DNA of 64,000 nt from Streptomyces hundungensis (GTDB lineage Bacteria; Actinomycetota; Actinomycetes; Streptomycetales; Streptomycetaceae). The notes under the pieces are model-generated. The model was not told the DNA's origin and searched no databases. It was given only the letters and a program-made list of their open reading frames with translations. Position 1 is the first letter of the stretch; each line of letters opens with the position of its first letter. The stretch spans positions 7,440,001 through 7,504,000 of the forward strand of contig NZ_CP032698.1 of the NCBI RefSeq assembly GCF_003627815.1, read 5' to 3'. This document shows positions 16,017-23,959 of the stretch, piece after piece. Position numbers and translations under genes: made by a program.

Positions 16017-17177
16017 TCACTCCGTCGGGCGCTTGCGCTCCCTTCGACCCCGGATCGTGCGGCGGCGTACCAGCAGGAAGAGCGTTCCCGCCGCCGCGAG
16101 GCCCCCGGCCACCGAACTCGTCAGCGACCAGCCGGGCGCGCCCTCGTCCGCCGCCTCGGGCCTGACCGCCGCGACATGCGCCTGGATCTGCGCCTGGCGG
16201 GTGGGCGACTTGGTGGCCCGCACCGGCTCCAATGAGCCCACCGCGTCGACGTTGTCCCAGGCCTTGAAACCCCAGTCGAGCAGCGTGCGGGCCTCCTCGT
16301 AGACCGCGTAACCGCCGCCGGCCTGCGGATTCATGACGGTCACAAGGAGGGTGCGCTCACCCTGTTTCGCGGCCGCGATCAAGGTGTTGCCCGCATTGCT
16401 CGTATAGCCGTTCTTGATTCCGACGATCCCCGGATAGCGGGCGATCCCGTTGGCGCCCGAGAGCAGCCGGTTGGTGTTCACGATGCCGTACGAGCCGCCC
16501 CCGCCGGGGAACTGCGCCCAGGCGGTCGAGCAGTACTCGGCGAAGTCCGGGCGGGCCAGGCCCGCCCGGCCGAACACCGCGAGGTCGAACGCCGAGGAGA
16601 CCTGGCCCGGGGTGTCGTAGCCGTCGGGCGAGACGACCTCGGTGTCCAGGGCGCCGAGCCGGCGGGCCTTGGCCTGCATCTGGGCCGCCGTCTCCTCCCA
16701 GCCGCCGTTCAGGGCGGCCAGTACGTGCACGGCGTCGTTGCCCGAGCTGAGGAAGACCCCGCGCCACAGGTCGGACACCTGATAGGTGTGCCCGGGCTCT
16801 ACGCCCACCAGACTGCTGCCCGGGCCGATGCCGGCCAGATCCTGTTCGGAGACGGTGTGCCGGTCCTCGGCGCGCAGGTGGGGCAGGGCGGTGACCGCGA
16901 ACAGCGTCTTGAGGGTGCTCGCCGGAGGCAGCTTGCGATGGGCGTTGCGGGCGGCGAGCACCTTGCCGGTGCGGGCGTCCGCGACCACGTACGCCAGGGC
17001 GGAGACGTCACCCGGAAGGGCGGGCGCGCCCGGCCGCAGACTGACCTGCTCGCCCCCCGAGGGACCCGCCTGGGTCGCCGAGGCGGAGCTGTCGGGCGCC
17101 GGAGCGAGGCAGCACAGACCGATGGCGGCGGTGGCGGTCAGTGCTGCCATGGAGCGGAATCCGGATCTGATGACCAT
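16017..17177 (-). CDS. D-alanyl-D-alanine carboxypeptidase (low-molecular-weight PBP, S11)
   Basis: A 386-residue exported, membrane-anchored enzyme that trims the terminal D-Ala of peptidoglycan stem peptides. A signal segment lies at residues 8-27. Active-site motifs are STLK (87-90, nucleophile Ser87), SGN (145-147), and KNG in GIKNGYTSNAG in place of the usual KTG. A C-terminal transmembrane helix (VAGGLAAAGTLFLLV) is followed by a highly basic tail, anchoring the catalytic domain outside the membrane. The KNG variant occurs in some actinobacterial DacA-like proteins. Single gene, divergent from the chitinase. Confidence 0.92.
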   Translation of the reverse strand: MVIRSGFRSMAALTATAAIGLCCLAPAPDSSASATQAGPSGGEQVSLRPGAPALPGDVSALAYVVADARTGKVLAARNAHRKLPPASTLKTLFAVTALPHLRAEDRHTVSEQDLAGIGPGSSLVGVEPGHTYQVSDLWRGVFLSSGNDAVHVLAALNGGWEETAAQMQAKARRLGALDTEVVSPDGYDTPGQVSSAFDLAVFGRAGLARPDFAEYCSTAWAQFPGGGGSYGIVNTNRLLSGANGIARYPGIVGIKNGYTSNAGNTLIAAAKQGERTLLVTVMNPQAGGGYAVYEEARTLLDWGFKAWDNVDAVGSLEPVRATKSPTRQAQIQAHVAAVRPEAADEGAPGWSLTSSVAGGLAAAGTLFLLVRRRTIRGRRERKRPTE

Positions 17178-17327
17178 TCAGCCACCGTAGGAACAGAACG
17201 GACATCGCGCAGGTCGGCTTGTGCCGTCCGGCCTACAGGGCGCGTGTCGCGGCGGCCGGACCGGACCGTCCGCCCCTTGTGGCCGGATCTGTTCTCGGGG
17301 GCCGGTTCCCTTTGTTCAAGGGAAGGC

Positions 17328-17343
17328 AATGGTCTAGTCCAAG
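17328..17343 (+). promoter_or_regulatory. DasR-responsive element (dre)-like site before the chitinase
   Basis: The 16-mer AATGGTCTAGTCCAAG matches the published Streptomyces dre consensus ACTGGTCTAGACCAGT at 12 of 16 positions, including the TGGTCTAG core. It lies 65 bp upstream of the chitinase start. DasR, a GntR repressor released by glucosamine-6-phosphate, controls chitinase genes through such sites. Direct binding here is inferred. Confidence 0.7.
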
Positions 17344-17407
17344 TCGTTGACGTGTTCCGGCCACCGGCCAATTCTGGGAGCCCCTCCCACCCCCAGGAGA
17401 CCCCGAC

Positions 17408-18652
17408 ATGAAGCCACTTCGTGCTCTCCTCTGCGGCGCCGCCAGTGCCGCGCTGGCCGCGGCCGGGCTCACCGCCCTCGTCGCGGGCCAGGCCTCCGGC
17501 GCCCCGGCGAACGCGGCGGGGCTCGGCAGCCGCTGGTACGCCGCCGCGCCCTATCTGATGCCCCTGGACAACGACCCGCCCAGCGCCACCGCCATCATGG
17601 ACGCCACCGGGCTCAAGGCCTTCCAGCTCGCCTTCGTCCTCGCCCCCAACGGCGGTGGGTGCAGCCCGAGTTGGGGCGGCACGGCGCCCGTCTCCTCGGA
17701 CACCGCGGTCGCCGCGATCATCTCCTCCATCCGCGCCAAGGGCGGTGACGTCTCGGTCTCCGTCGGCGGCTACGGCGGCACCAAGCTCGGCCAGAACTGC
17801 TCCGACGCGGCCTCCACGGCCGCCGCGTACCAGCAGGTCATCACCAAGTACCAGCTCAAGGCGATCGACTTCGACCTGGAGGAGCCGGAGTACGAGAACA
17901 CCGCCGCCATCTCCCACGAGATCGGCGCCGCCAAGATCCTCCAGCAGAACAACCCCGGCCTGTATGTGTCGGTGACCACGGCCGGGACCGCCGACGGCAC
18001 CGGCTGGTTCGGCAAGCAGATGCTGAACGAGGCCAAGACCCAGGGCTTCGTGCCGGACAACTTCTCGATCATGCCGTTCGACGGCGGGTTCAGCGGCGCC
18101 GCCGCCCAGACGGCCGCGCTGACCGCGTTCAACTCCGTACTCCAGTCCACGTTCGGCTGGTCCGCCGCGACCGCCTACGCCCACGAGGGCTTCTCCGGGA
18201 TGAACGGACGCAGCGACTCGGGGGAGTACTTCACCCAGAGCGACTTCCAGAGTGTGCTCGACTACACCACCAGCCACGGCATGGCGCGCTTCACCTTCTG
18301 GTCCCTCAACCGGGACCGCCAGTGCACCCCGCCCGACAACAACGGCAGGACGTCCGGGACGTGCAGCAGCGTTCCCCAGGCGGCCTGGGACTTCGCCAAG
18401 TACTCGGTGCGGTTCGCCGGAGCGACCCCGCCCGACTCGCCCCCGCCCTCGTCCCCGACGCCCTCCTCGCCGACGCCCTCCGCGCCCGGCGGCACCTGCG
18501 CGGCGGCGGCCTGGAGCTCCGGCGCGGTGTACACCCAGGGCAACGAGGTCTCCCACCGCGGCCACCAGTGGAAGGCCAAGTGGTGGACGCAGAACGAGGA
18601 GCCGGGGACCACGGGCGAGTGGGGGGTGTGGCAGGACGAGGGGGCCTGCTGA
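17408..18652 (+). CDS. Secreted GH18 chitinase with C-terminal chitin-binding module
   Basis: A 414-residue exported endo- or exochitinase. The signal peptide ends near residue 32 (ASGAPA). The GH18 barrel contains the substrate strand VSVSVGGYGG and the catalytic AIDFDLEE, with Glu about residue 160 as acid/base. A Pro/Ser/Thr linker (PPSSPTPSSPTPSAP) leads to a CBM5/12 domain (AWSSGAVYTQGNEVSHRGHQWKAKWWT type) whose aromatic residues bind chitin. The upstream dre-like site indicates control by the N-acetylglucosamine regulon. Confidence 0.94.
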   Translation: MKPLRALLCGAASAALAAAGLTALVAGQASGAPANAAGLGSRWYAAAPYLMPLDNDPPSATAIMDATGLKAFQLAFVLAPNGGGCSPSWGGTAPVSSDTAVAAIISSIRAKGGDVSVSVGGYGGTKLGQNCSDAASTAAAYQQVITKYQLKAIDFDLEEPEYENTAAISHEIGAAKILQQNNPGLYVSVTTAGTADGTGWFGKQMLNEAKTQGFVPDNFSIMPFDGGFSGAAAQTAALTAFNSVLQSTFGWSAATAYAHEGFSGMNGRSDSGEYFTQSDFQSVLDYTTSHGMARFTFWSLNRDRQCTPPDNNGRTSGTCSSVPQAAWDFAKYSVRFAGATPPDSPPPSSPTPSSPTPSAPGGTCAAAAWSSGAVYTQGNEVSHRGHQWKAKWWTQNEEPGTTGEWGVWQDEGAC

Positions 18653-18853
18653 GCCTCCCGGAACGCGACGGCCCCCGGGGACGAGGGTTCCTCAGGGGCG
18701 TGTGTGCGGCCCCGGCGAGACGCCGTCGGCATCCGGGGTCCGCCGGGGCCCGGAAGTTTTTCCGGACCGGCGGCAACCCCGGGGCCGGCCGGGCGTCGTC
18801 AAGGGTGAAGGCGCATGGACCGCGCCTTCCCGTCGACCGTGGAGAAGCACAAC

Positions 18854-19315
18854 GTGACCGTCCCCCAGCACCGTCCCGACCACCCCGTCTCCCGCCGCCC
18901 CCGGACCCTCGCCGGCGTCGCGACGGCGACCGGTCTGCTCCTCGCCCTCGCCGTCCCCGCGCTCGCCGGCACCGCGTACGCCGACGAACCGAGCGCGGCG
19001 CCCCGGGGCGCGACCGTCGTGGCCGAGCCGAGCTCCGCCCCCTCCTCGCCGGTCAAACGCTCGGGCAAGAGCACCCGGCCCGCGCCCCCGACCGCGCGCC
19101 CCGAGGCGAGCGCCCCGCCGACCGAGGGTCCTGCGACGCGGCCCGAGGCGAGCGCCCCGTCCGCCGAGCCCGCCGCCGCCCCCGCCGATCAGAAGGAGCT
19201 CGCCCATACTGGTTCGTCCACGACCAACACCGCGATGGGCGTCGGAGCCGGCGCGCTCATCCTGACGGGCGTCGGCGCCCTCTACGCCGTCCGGCGGCGG
19301 CAGCGGCAGAACTGA
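18854..19315 (+). CDS. Sortase-anchored surface protein with LAHTG sorting signal
   Basis: A 153-residue secreted protein predicted to be covalently linked to the cell wall. The start is GTG 18854 with GGAG upstream; an ATG at 18815 with GAAGG is a plausible alternative. A signal peptide (hydrophobic core VATATGLLLALAVPALAG, cleavage near AYA) precedes a Pro/Ala/Ser-rich stalk with two TRPEASAP-like repeats. The C-terminus is a textbook sorting signal: LAHTG, a hydrophobic helix (MGVGAGALILTGVGALYAV) and RRRQRQ. LAXTG is the motif of class E sortases, which anchor chaplins in Streptomyces. No folded domain is visible. Confidence 0.85.
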   Translation: MTVPQHRPDHPVSRRPRTLAGVATATGLLLALAVPALAGTAYADEPSAAPRGATVVAEPSSAPSSPVKRSGKSTRPAPPTARPEASAPPTEGPATRPEASAPSAEPAAAPADQKELAHTGSSTTNTAMGVGAGALILTGVGALYAVRRRQRQN

Positions 19316-19535
19316 GCACTCGGGCACTCAAGGACCCCGCCCCTCGCAGGAGGAGCGGGGCCACGCCCGCGGTACCCGAGGAACTGATGGAGCACACCGT
19401 CGCACCCTGCCCGGCCCTCTTCGCCCCCGCCCGCTCGCCCCCTGGTGGCGCGGGCTGTTGCGCCGTGGCCGGATCGAACCCCGAGCCCTGCGCACACGAC
19501 CACCGGCGCCCGGTCGGCCGAGCGCGTTCACCGGC

Positions 19536-20042
19536 GTGTACGAACCCGATGCGGGGCCGCCGACCGTCAGCGAGCTCTACCACGCCCACCGGCTCGCCCT
19601 GGTGCGTCTCGCCGTCATGCTGGTCGACGACCGGGCGACCGCCGAGGACGTCGTCCAGGATGCCTTCACCGCCCTGTACCGACGCCACGGCGAGCGCGTC
19701 GAGGAGATCGACAACGCCCTCGCCTATCTGCGCACCGCCGTCGTCAACGCCGCGCGCTCGGTGCTGCGCCGACGCCGCACCGCCCGCGGCTACACCCCGC
19801 CCCACGAACCGGACGCGCCCTCGGCGGAGGAACGCGTCGTCCTCGACGAGGAGCACCGTGAAGTCCTCGCCGCCCTCGGGCAGTTGACGGTACGTCGGCG
19901 CGAGGTGCTCGTCCTGCGGTACTGGAGCGACCTCACGGAGGCGGAGATCGCCACCACCCTCGGCATCAGCCGGGGCTCGGTGAAGTCCATCGCGAGCCGG
20001 GCCCTCGACTCGCTGGAGAAGATCCTGGAGGAACGGGCATGA
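19536..20042 (+). CDS. ECF-type RNA polymerase sigma factor (SigE-like family)
   Basis: A 168-residue group 4 sigma factor. Region 2 is SELYHAHRLALVRLAVMLVDD with RATAEDVVQDAFTALYRRHG. Region 4 is LTVRRREVLVLRYWSDLTEAEIATTLGISRGSVKSIASRALDSLEKIL. The start is uncertain: I used GTG 19536 so the protein begins just before region 2; a TTG at 19458 would add 26 basic residues. The stop overlaps the next gene's ATG by 4 bp, so it is coupled to a small membrane protein that may be its anti-sigma factor. Confidence 0.9.
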   Translation: MYEPDAGPPTVSELYHAHRLALVRLAVMLVDDRATAEDVVQDAFTALYRRHGERVEEIDNALAYLRTAVVNAARSVLRRRRTARGYTPPHEPDAPSAEERVVLDEEHREVLAALGQLTVRRREVLVLRYWSDLTEAEIATTLGISRGSVKSIASRALDSLEKILEERA

Positions 20043-20554
20043 GCGGCCACGGGAACGGGCCCGGCATCCCCGAGCGCCCGGTCGAGCGGCGGCTGCGCGG
20101 CGCGCTGGCCGCCCGCGCGGACAGCATCGCGCCCGGCGACCTGCGCCCTGCCGCCCCGCCGGGCCCGCCGCTGCGCCGCGCCCCGCTGGCCCGGCTGCGC
20201 CGACGCCGGTTCGCCCTGCCGCTGGCCGCCCTGGCCACGGCCGCGGCCATCGCGGCCGGCTGGTTCACCCTGGCCCCCGGGCCCGACGTACAGCGCCCGC
20301 TGCCGGCCGGCTCGCCCGGCCCGGTCCAGCCCCCGCCGACGCCGGGCCCGCCCACCTTCGTCCCGCCGACGCCGGCTCCGGCAGAGCCCCCCGCGGCCCC
20401 CAGCCGTACGCCCTCCGTCCACCGCTCCAGGACACCCGGTGCGGGGCCGGTCCCCAACTCCTCGGCGCCGTCGGCCGATCCGGGCAGGGTCGGTTCCGGG
20501 CGCGGGTCGACACCGGCCGCGTCCGCTCCGCCGTCCCGGCCACCGGGCCGCTGA
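20039..20554 (+). CDS. Membrane protein coupled to the sigma factor, possible anti-sigma factor
   Basis: A 171-residue protein overlapping the sigma gene by ATGA, so co-translated. It has about 58 N-terminal cytoplasmic residues, one transmembrane helix (FALPLAALATAAAIAAGWFTL, about 58-78), and a long extracellular Pro/Ser/Thr-rich tail. The topology and position fit an ECF anti-sigma factor. There is no HxxxCxxC zinc motif, so it is not a ZAS-type anti-sigma. Many Streptomyces SigE-family genes carry such weakly conserved partners. The function is inferred from context. Confidence 0.65.
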   Translation: MSGHGNGPGIPERPVERRLRGALAARADSIAPGDLRPAAPPGPPLRRAPLARLRRRRFALPLAALATAAAIAAGWFTLAPGPDVQRPLPAGSPGPVQPPPTPGPPTFVPPTPAPAEPPAAPSRTPSVHRSRTPGAGPVPNSSAPSADPGRVGSGRGSTPAASAPPSRPPGR

Positions 20555-20605
20555 GCCTCACCCTCGGCGGGCCGCCCCGCGCGGGCACCCCACAGCGGCT
20601 GAGCG

Positions 20606-21448
20606 TCACACTCCGCGGGCCACCTCGCGCCGACGCCGCCACAGCGCCGCGGGCACCGCGCCCACCAGGGCGAGCGCATCCGGTCCGAGGGCGGCCGCCG
20701 TGTTGATCCCGGCCCGGTCGAAGGCGTCCGGGACGGGCAGTGTCGCCCAGCGCGACAGGGGCCAGGCGATCACGAAGGCGCGGCCGACGGCCTGGTCGAC
20801 CGGGACGAACCCGTGGTTCTTGTCGGCCTGGTGGTAGCGGGAGTCCTCCGAGTCCTGCCGGTGGTCGCCCATCATCCACAGCTTGCCCGCGGGGACGGTG
20901 ACCTTGAACCGACCGCCCCGGGTGTCGTCGGTGCAGGGCGTGTTCCCGGGGAAGACATACGGTTCGGCGAGCGGCTTGCCGTTGAGCAGCAGGGGGCCAG
21001 AGCCCTTGCACTCCACGGTGTCGCCGCCCACGCCGATGACCCGCTTGATCAGGTCGTGCTCGTCGGCCGAGGGCAGGACACCGATGAACGACAGCGCCTT
21101 CTGGACGGCGTTCGGGTGTGAAGTGGGCTCCCCGGCAAGCCAGTTGTCGGGATCGTGGAAGACGACGACCTCGCCGCGCTCGGGCTCCGAGCCGAACCAC
21201 GGGGTCAGTTTGTCGACGAGTACGCGGTCGCCGGGCTGGAGCGTGTTCTGCATGGACTCGGACGGGATGGAGAACGCCTGCACCAGGAACGTCTTGATGA
21301 GCAGCGCGAGCACCAGCGCGACCACGACGAGGATCGGCAGCTCCTTCCAGAACGAGCGGTGCCGGGCCGGCCGGGAACGGCGCGGCTCGCCGGAGCCCTC
21401 GCCGTCGGCCCGAGCGCCGCCGTCCGCGCCGACCGCTGAATTCCCCAC
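20606..21448 (-). CDS. lepB: Type I signal peptidase
   Basis: A 280-residue membrane-bound Ser/Lys peptidase that removes signal peptides from exported proteins. The start is GTG 21448 with AAGGAG. The Gly/Asp-rich cytoplasmic N-terminus is followed by one transmembrane helix (ILVVVALVLALLIKTFLV). The catalytic Ser65 lies in IPSESM and Lys135 in LIKRVIGVGGD. The box GDHRQDSEDSR is intact. A second hydrophobic segment near the C-terminus (ALGPDALALVGAVPAAL) with a basic end is seen in several Streptomyces homologues. Streptomyces usually have several lep genes. Confidence 0.95.
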   Translation of the reverse strand: MGNSAVGADGGARADGEGSGEPRRSRPARHRSFWKELPILVVVALVLALLIKTFLVQAFSIPSESMQNTLQPGDRVLVDKLTPWFGSEPERGEVVVFHDPDNWLAGEPTSHPNAVQKALSFIGVLPSADEHDLIKRVIGVGGDTVECKGSGPLLLNGKPLAEPYVFPGNTPCTDDTRGGRFKVTVPAGKLWMMGDHRQDSEDSRYHQADKNHGFVPVDQAVGRAFVIAWPLSRWATLPVPDAFDRAGINTAAALGPDALALVGAVPAALWRRRREVARGV

Positions 21449-21604
21449 GCGCGCTCCTTCGTTCGTACCTCACCCACGCGCCCGCCGCGTGGAGTCACGA
21501 CCTGCCCGACGAACGGTAGTTCCCGGCGGCGCGGATCACCGGGGGCCCCGCTCGGTGTTCGACGGCATTCCTGCATCCGAAGGACGCGGCGTACGCGGGG
21601 CGGT

Positions 21605-22723
21605 TCAGGAGGCGGGCTCGGAGGCGGGTTCGGGCCCCTGCATGTGCTCGCTGATCCACTGGATGAGTCCGCCGTTGGCCATGTTCGGCACATAGGTCTT
21701 GGCGTTGTGGCCGCCGCCCTGGATGACGCTGAGCTTCGTCTTGACCGGGCCCTTGCTGTACTTGGCGATGAACTCCTCGATCTTCGGCTTGGCCTGCGCG
21801 TCGGAACCCACGGTGCCGACCTGGAAGGCCAAATAGACGTCGGGGCTCTTCGCGGCGATCAGCTTCTGGGCGAGGAGGTTTGGGTTGTTCTCCGCCTTTT
21901 CCTTGTCGTGCCCCGCCCACAGCCGGGAGTCGGGAACGATGTCGGGGCCGGAGGCGATGACGGCCTTGAACTGGCCGGGCTTCTGCAACACGCTCTTGAG
22001 GCCGGCGAACCCTCCGGTCGAGGAGCCCATGAACGCCCAGCCGTCACGGGACTTGACCGTACGGAAGTTGGCCTTGATGAGGTCGGGAACGTCCTCGGTG
22101 AGCCAGGTGCCCATCTTGGGCTGGCCGGGAATGTCACTGGCGTCCCAGTACAGGCCGCCCGTGTCCGGATGGGGGTTGAGGATCGGCATCGCCAGGATGA
22201 AGGGGAGGCTCTTGCCCTCCTTGGACCACTGGGAGATGCTCGCCTCCAGCTTGAGGTCCGTGCCCATCCAGTAGTTGGAGGGGTATCCGGCGCCGCCGGG
22301 CAGCGCGACCATCACGGGGAAGCCGCTCTTGGCGTACTTGGGGTCCTTGTACTCCGGCGGGACCCAGACCCAGACCTTGCCCGTGAAGCCGGACTTCTTG
22401 CCTTCCAGGGTCGTCACGGCGATCTTGGTGCCGTTCTCGGGAACCGTGCCGGCCACGGTGAACTTGGCCTCGGGACCGGTCGGCATGAGCACCTTGGAGT
22501 TGGCCGCCCTGCCCTTGTCGCCGCCGGGCTTGTCGCCCCCGCCGCCGTCCTGCCCGAAGCTGATCGCGTCGCCCTTGTCGGAGAAGACGTCGAAGTAGTT
22601 CAGGACGGGCCACGCGATCAGGCCGAGCACGGTGACGGCGACCACGCCGAGTATCCAGCGCTTGGCGCGCCTGGCCCGGCGGTGGCCCCGAGACTGGTAG
22701 GCCCCGTGGCTGGGGTGGGTCAT
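21605..22723 (-). CDS. Membrane-anchored esterase of the antigen-85/esterase D type
   Basis: A 372-residue extracytoplasmic alpha/beta-hydrolase. A basic N-terminus (RRARRAKRW) and one transmembrane helix (ILGVVAVTVLGLIAWPVL) act as anchor. The catalytic domain has WVWVPPEY, the VALPGGAGYPSNYW oxyanion region, the nucleophile GSSTGGFAG and the His in IQGGGHNAKTY. Ag85-type enzymes transfer mycolic acids; Streptomyces lacks these, so a general esterase activity is more likely. The ATG at 22723 has GGAG upstream. A perfect palindrome lies 88 bp upstream. lepB follows 156 bp downstream on the same strand. Confidence 0.83.
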   Translation of the reverse strand: MTHPSHGAYQSRGHRRARRAKRWILGVVAVTVLGLIAWPVLNYFDVFSDKGDAISFGQDGGGGDKPGGDKGRAANSKVLMPTGPEAKFTVAGTVPENGTKIAVTTLEGKKSGFTGKVWVWVPPEYKDPKYAKSGFPVMVALPGGAGYPSNYWMGTDLKLEASISQWSKEGKSLPFILAMPILNPHPDTGGLYWDASDIPGQPKMGTWLTEDVPDLIKANFRTVKSRDGWAFMGSSTGGFAGLKSVLQKPGQFKAVIASGPDIVPDSRLWAGHDKEKAENNPNLLAQKLIAAKSPDVYLAFQVGTVGSDAQAKPKIEEFIAKYSKGPVKTKLSVIQGGGHNAKTYVPNMANGGLIQWISEHMQGPEPASEPAS

Positions 22724-22810
22724 TGCGATCGCTCCGGGTGGTTCTGTGGCCCAAGGGCATGCCTGTTCGTTCCACCAGGGCTGATGGGCGCGAAGGGGCA
22801 AAAGGTTCCG

Positions 22811-22827
22811 GATTTGTCTTACAAATC
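22811..22827. promoter_or_regulatory. Inverted repeat GATTTGT-CTT-ACAAATC
   Basis: A perfect 7-bp inverted repeat with a 3-base centre, 88 bp upstream of the Ag85-like esterase start. It stands out as an AT-rich patch in GC-rich DNA. A repressor or activator operator is the most likely reading. The binding protein is unknown. Confidence 0.5.
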
Positions 22828-22937
22828 TTCTGAAAGTGACCGATCCGCTTCGGCAAGGACCGTGCGGGCCCCGCCGTCCACCCCTCCATCCTCCGCCCGC
22901 CCCGCGAACCGCCCGCCCTACGAGCGGCGCCCTTCCC

Positions 22938-23696
22938 TCAGGGGCGCAGTCCATGACGTACCCAGACATTGGGTTCCACATAGCTCACCCGGTCATGGCG
23001 GGTGTCGCACTCCACCGGGACCAGGGCCGCGGGGACCTCGATCTCGCCGTCCCGGTCGAAGGGGAGGCCGGTCCAGCGGCGCCACTCGGCCGGGGTCCCG
23101 CTCACCGTCATGGAGGCGGGGGCCGCCTTCTCGATCGTGCCGCCCGCCTTGACGTGGACCCGCAACCAGGGATCGGCGGGCAGCCCGTCGTCCCTGACCT
23201 CGCGCAGGTACTCGGCCATGGGCAGCCGGGGCCGCAGGTGTTTGGCCGTCGGCCGTACCGGCGCGACCAGAGCGGCGAGCCCCTGGCGGCCGACCGCCTC
23301 GCGCATGGCGGCCAGCATCCGGTAGGAGAGGCCGCGCCCCAGGTGAGCGATGTCGATGGTGATCTCCAGGGCGCTCGCCGTGGTCACGGGTCGGCCGCGC
23401 CGGTGGTCGTCGAACGCCCACGCCAGGACCTGGTCCCAGCCACGCTCCGGCATCTCCTCACGTCCTTCGAGCGCCGCGTTGAACGGGACGCTGAAGCCCC
23501 GGGCGACCACCCGGCCCCCTTCGGTGGCGATCACGCAGTACTGCGGAAAATCCTCGGGGACCCGGGCGAGCAGGGCGTAGCCGACCAGGTCCCGGGCGAT
23601 GAACTCCGGCCAGGTGTCGTCGATGTCGTAGACGCGGGTGGCCAGTTCGGGCCGCTCGGCGAGGGTGCTGATCTCTATGTCGTCGCTGTGAGTCAC
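22938..23696 (-). CDS. GNAT-like acetyltransferase
   Basis: A 252-residue soluble protein. The start is GTG 23696 (VTHSDDIEIS), chosen because longer upstream sequence is low-complexity. The GNAT core is suggested by CVIATEGGRVVARGFSVPF, then LEITIDIAHLGRGLSYRMLAAMR, where GRGLS sits at the acetyl-CoA pyrophosphate-binding position, followed by ALVAPVRPTAK. The C-terminal third (DPWLRVHVKAGGTIEKAA) is found in an actinobacterial subgroup of unknown substrate. Divergent from the alpha-galactosidase gene. Confidence 0.65.
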   Translation of the reverse strand: MTHSDDIEISTLAERPELATRVYDIDDTWPEFIARDLVGYALLARVPEDFPQYCVIATEGGRVVARGFSVPFNAALEGREEMPERGWDQVLAWAFDDHRRGRPVTTASALEITIDIAHLGRGLSYRMLAAMREAVGRQGLAALVAPVRPTAKHLRPRLPMAEYLREVRDDGLPADPWLRVHVKAGGTIEKAAPASMTVSGTPAEWRRWTGLPFDRDGEIEVPAALVPVECDTRHDRVSYVEPNVWVRHGLRP

Positions 23697-23959
23697 GAGC
23701 GGGACCCTGCCAGAAGGCGCAGGACCCCGCCAACGTTTTCCGCCCCGCGCGGACACGCCGTGGCAATCCCGGGCCCGGCGCGGGCGGGGGCGGATGCTTG
23801 TTTCTGCTCGTCCGATGGGAGCCATTGACAAGAACGAGCGTCAGTACTGCACTGGCGGGTGCCCCCCGGCAGGCTCACGCCGGCGGGAATCGGCACCTTC
23901 CCTGCCTCCTACGCATCCCGCCCGGGCCGCGAACGGCCGGGCCAGGAAAGGAATCTGTC

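Noticed and set aside
17341..17375. TTGACG plus AATTCT as chitinase promoter
   Set aside because: The -10 match is poor and the spacing ambiguous, so no promoter is called; only the dre-like site is reported.
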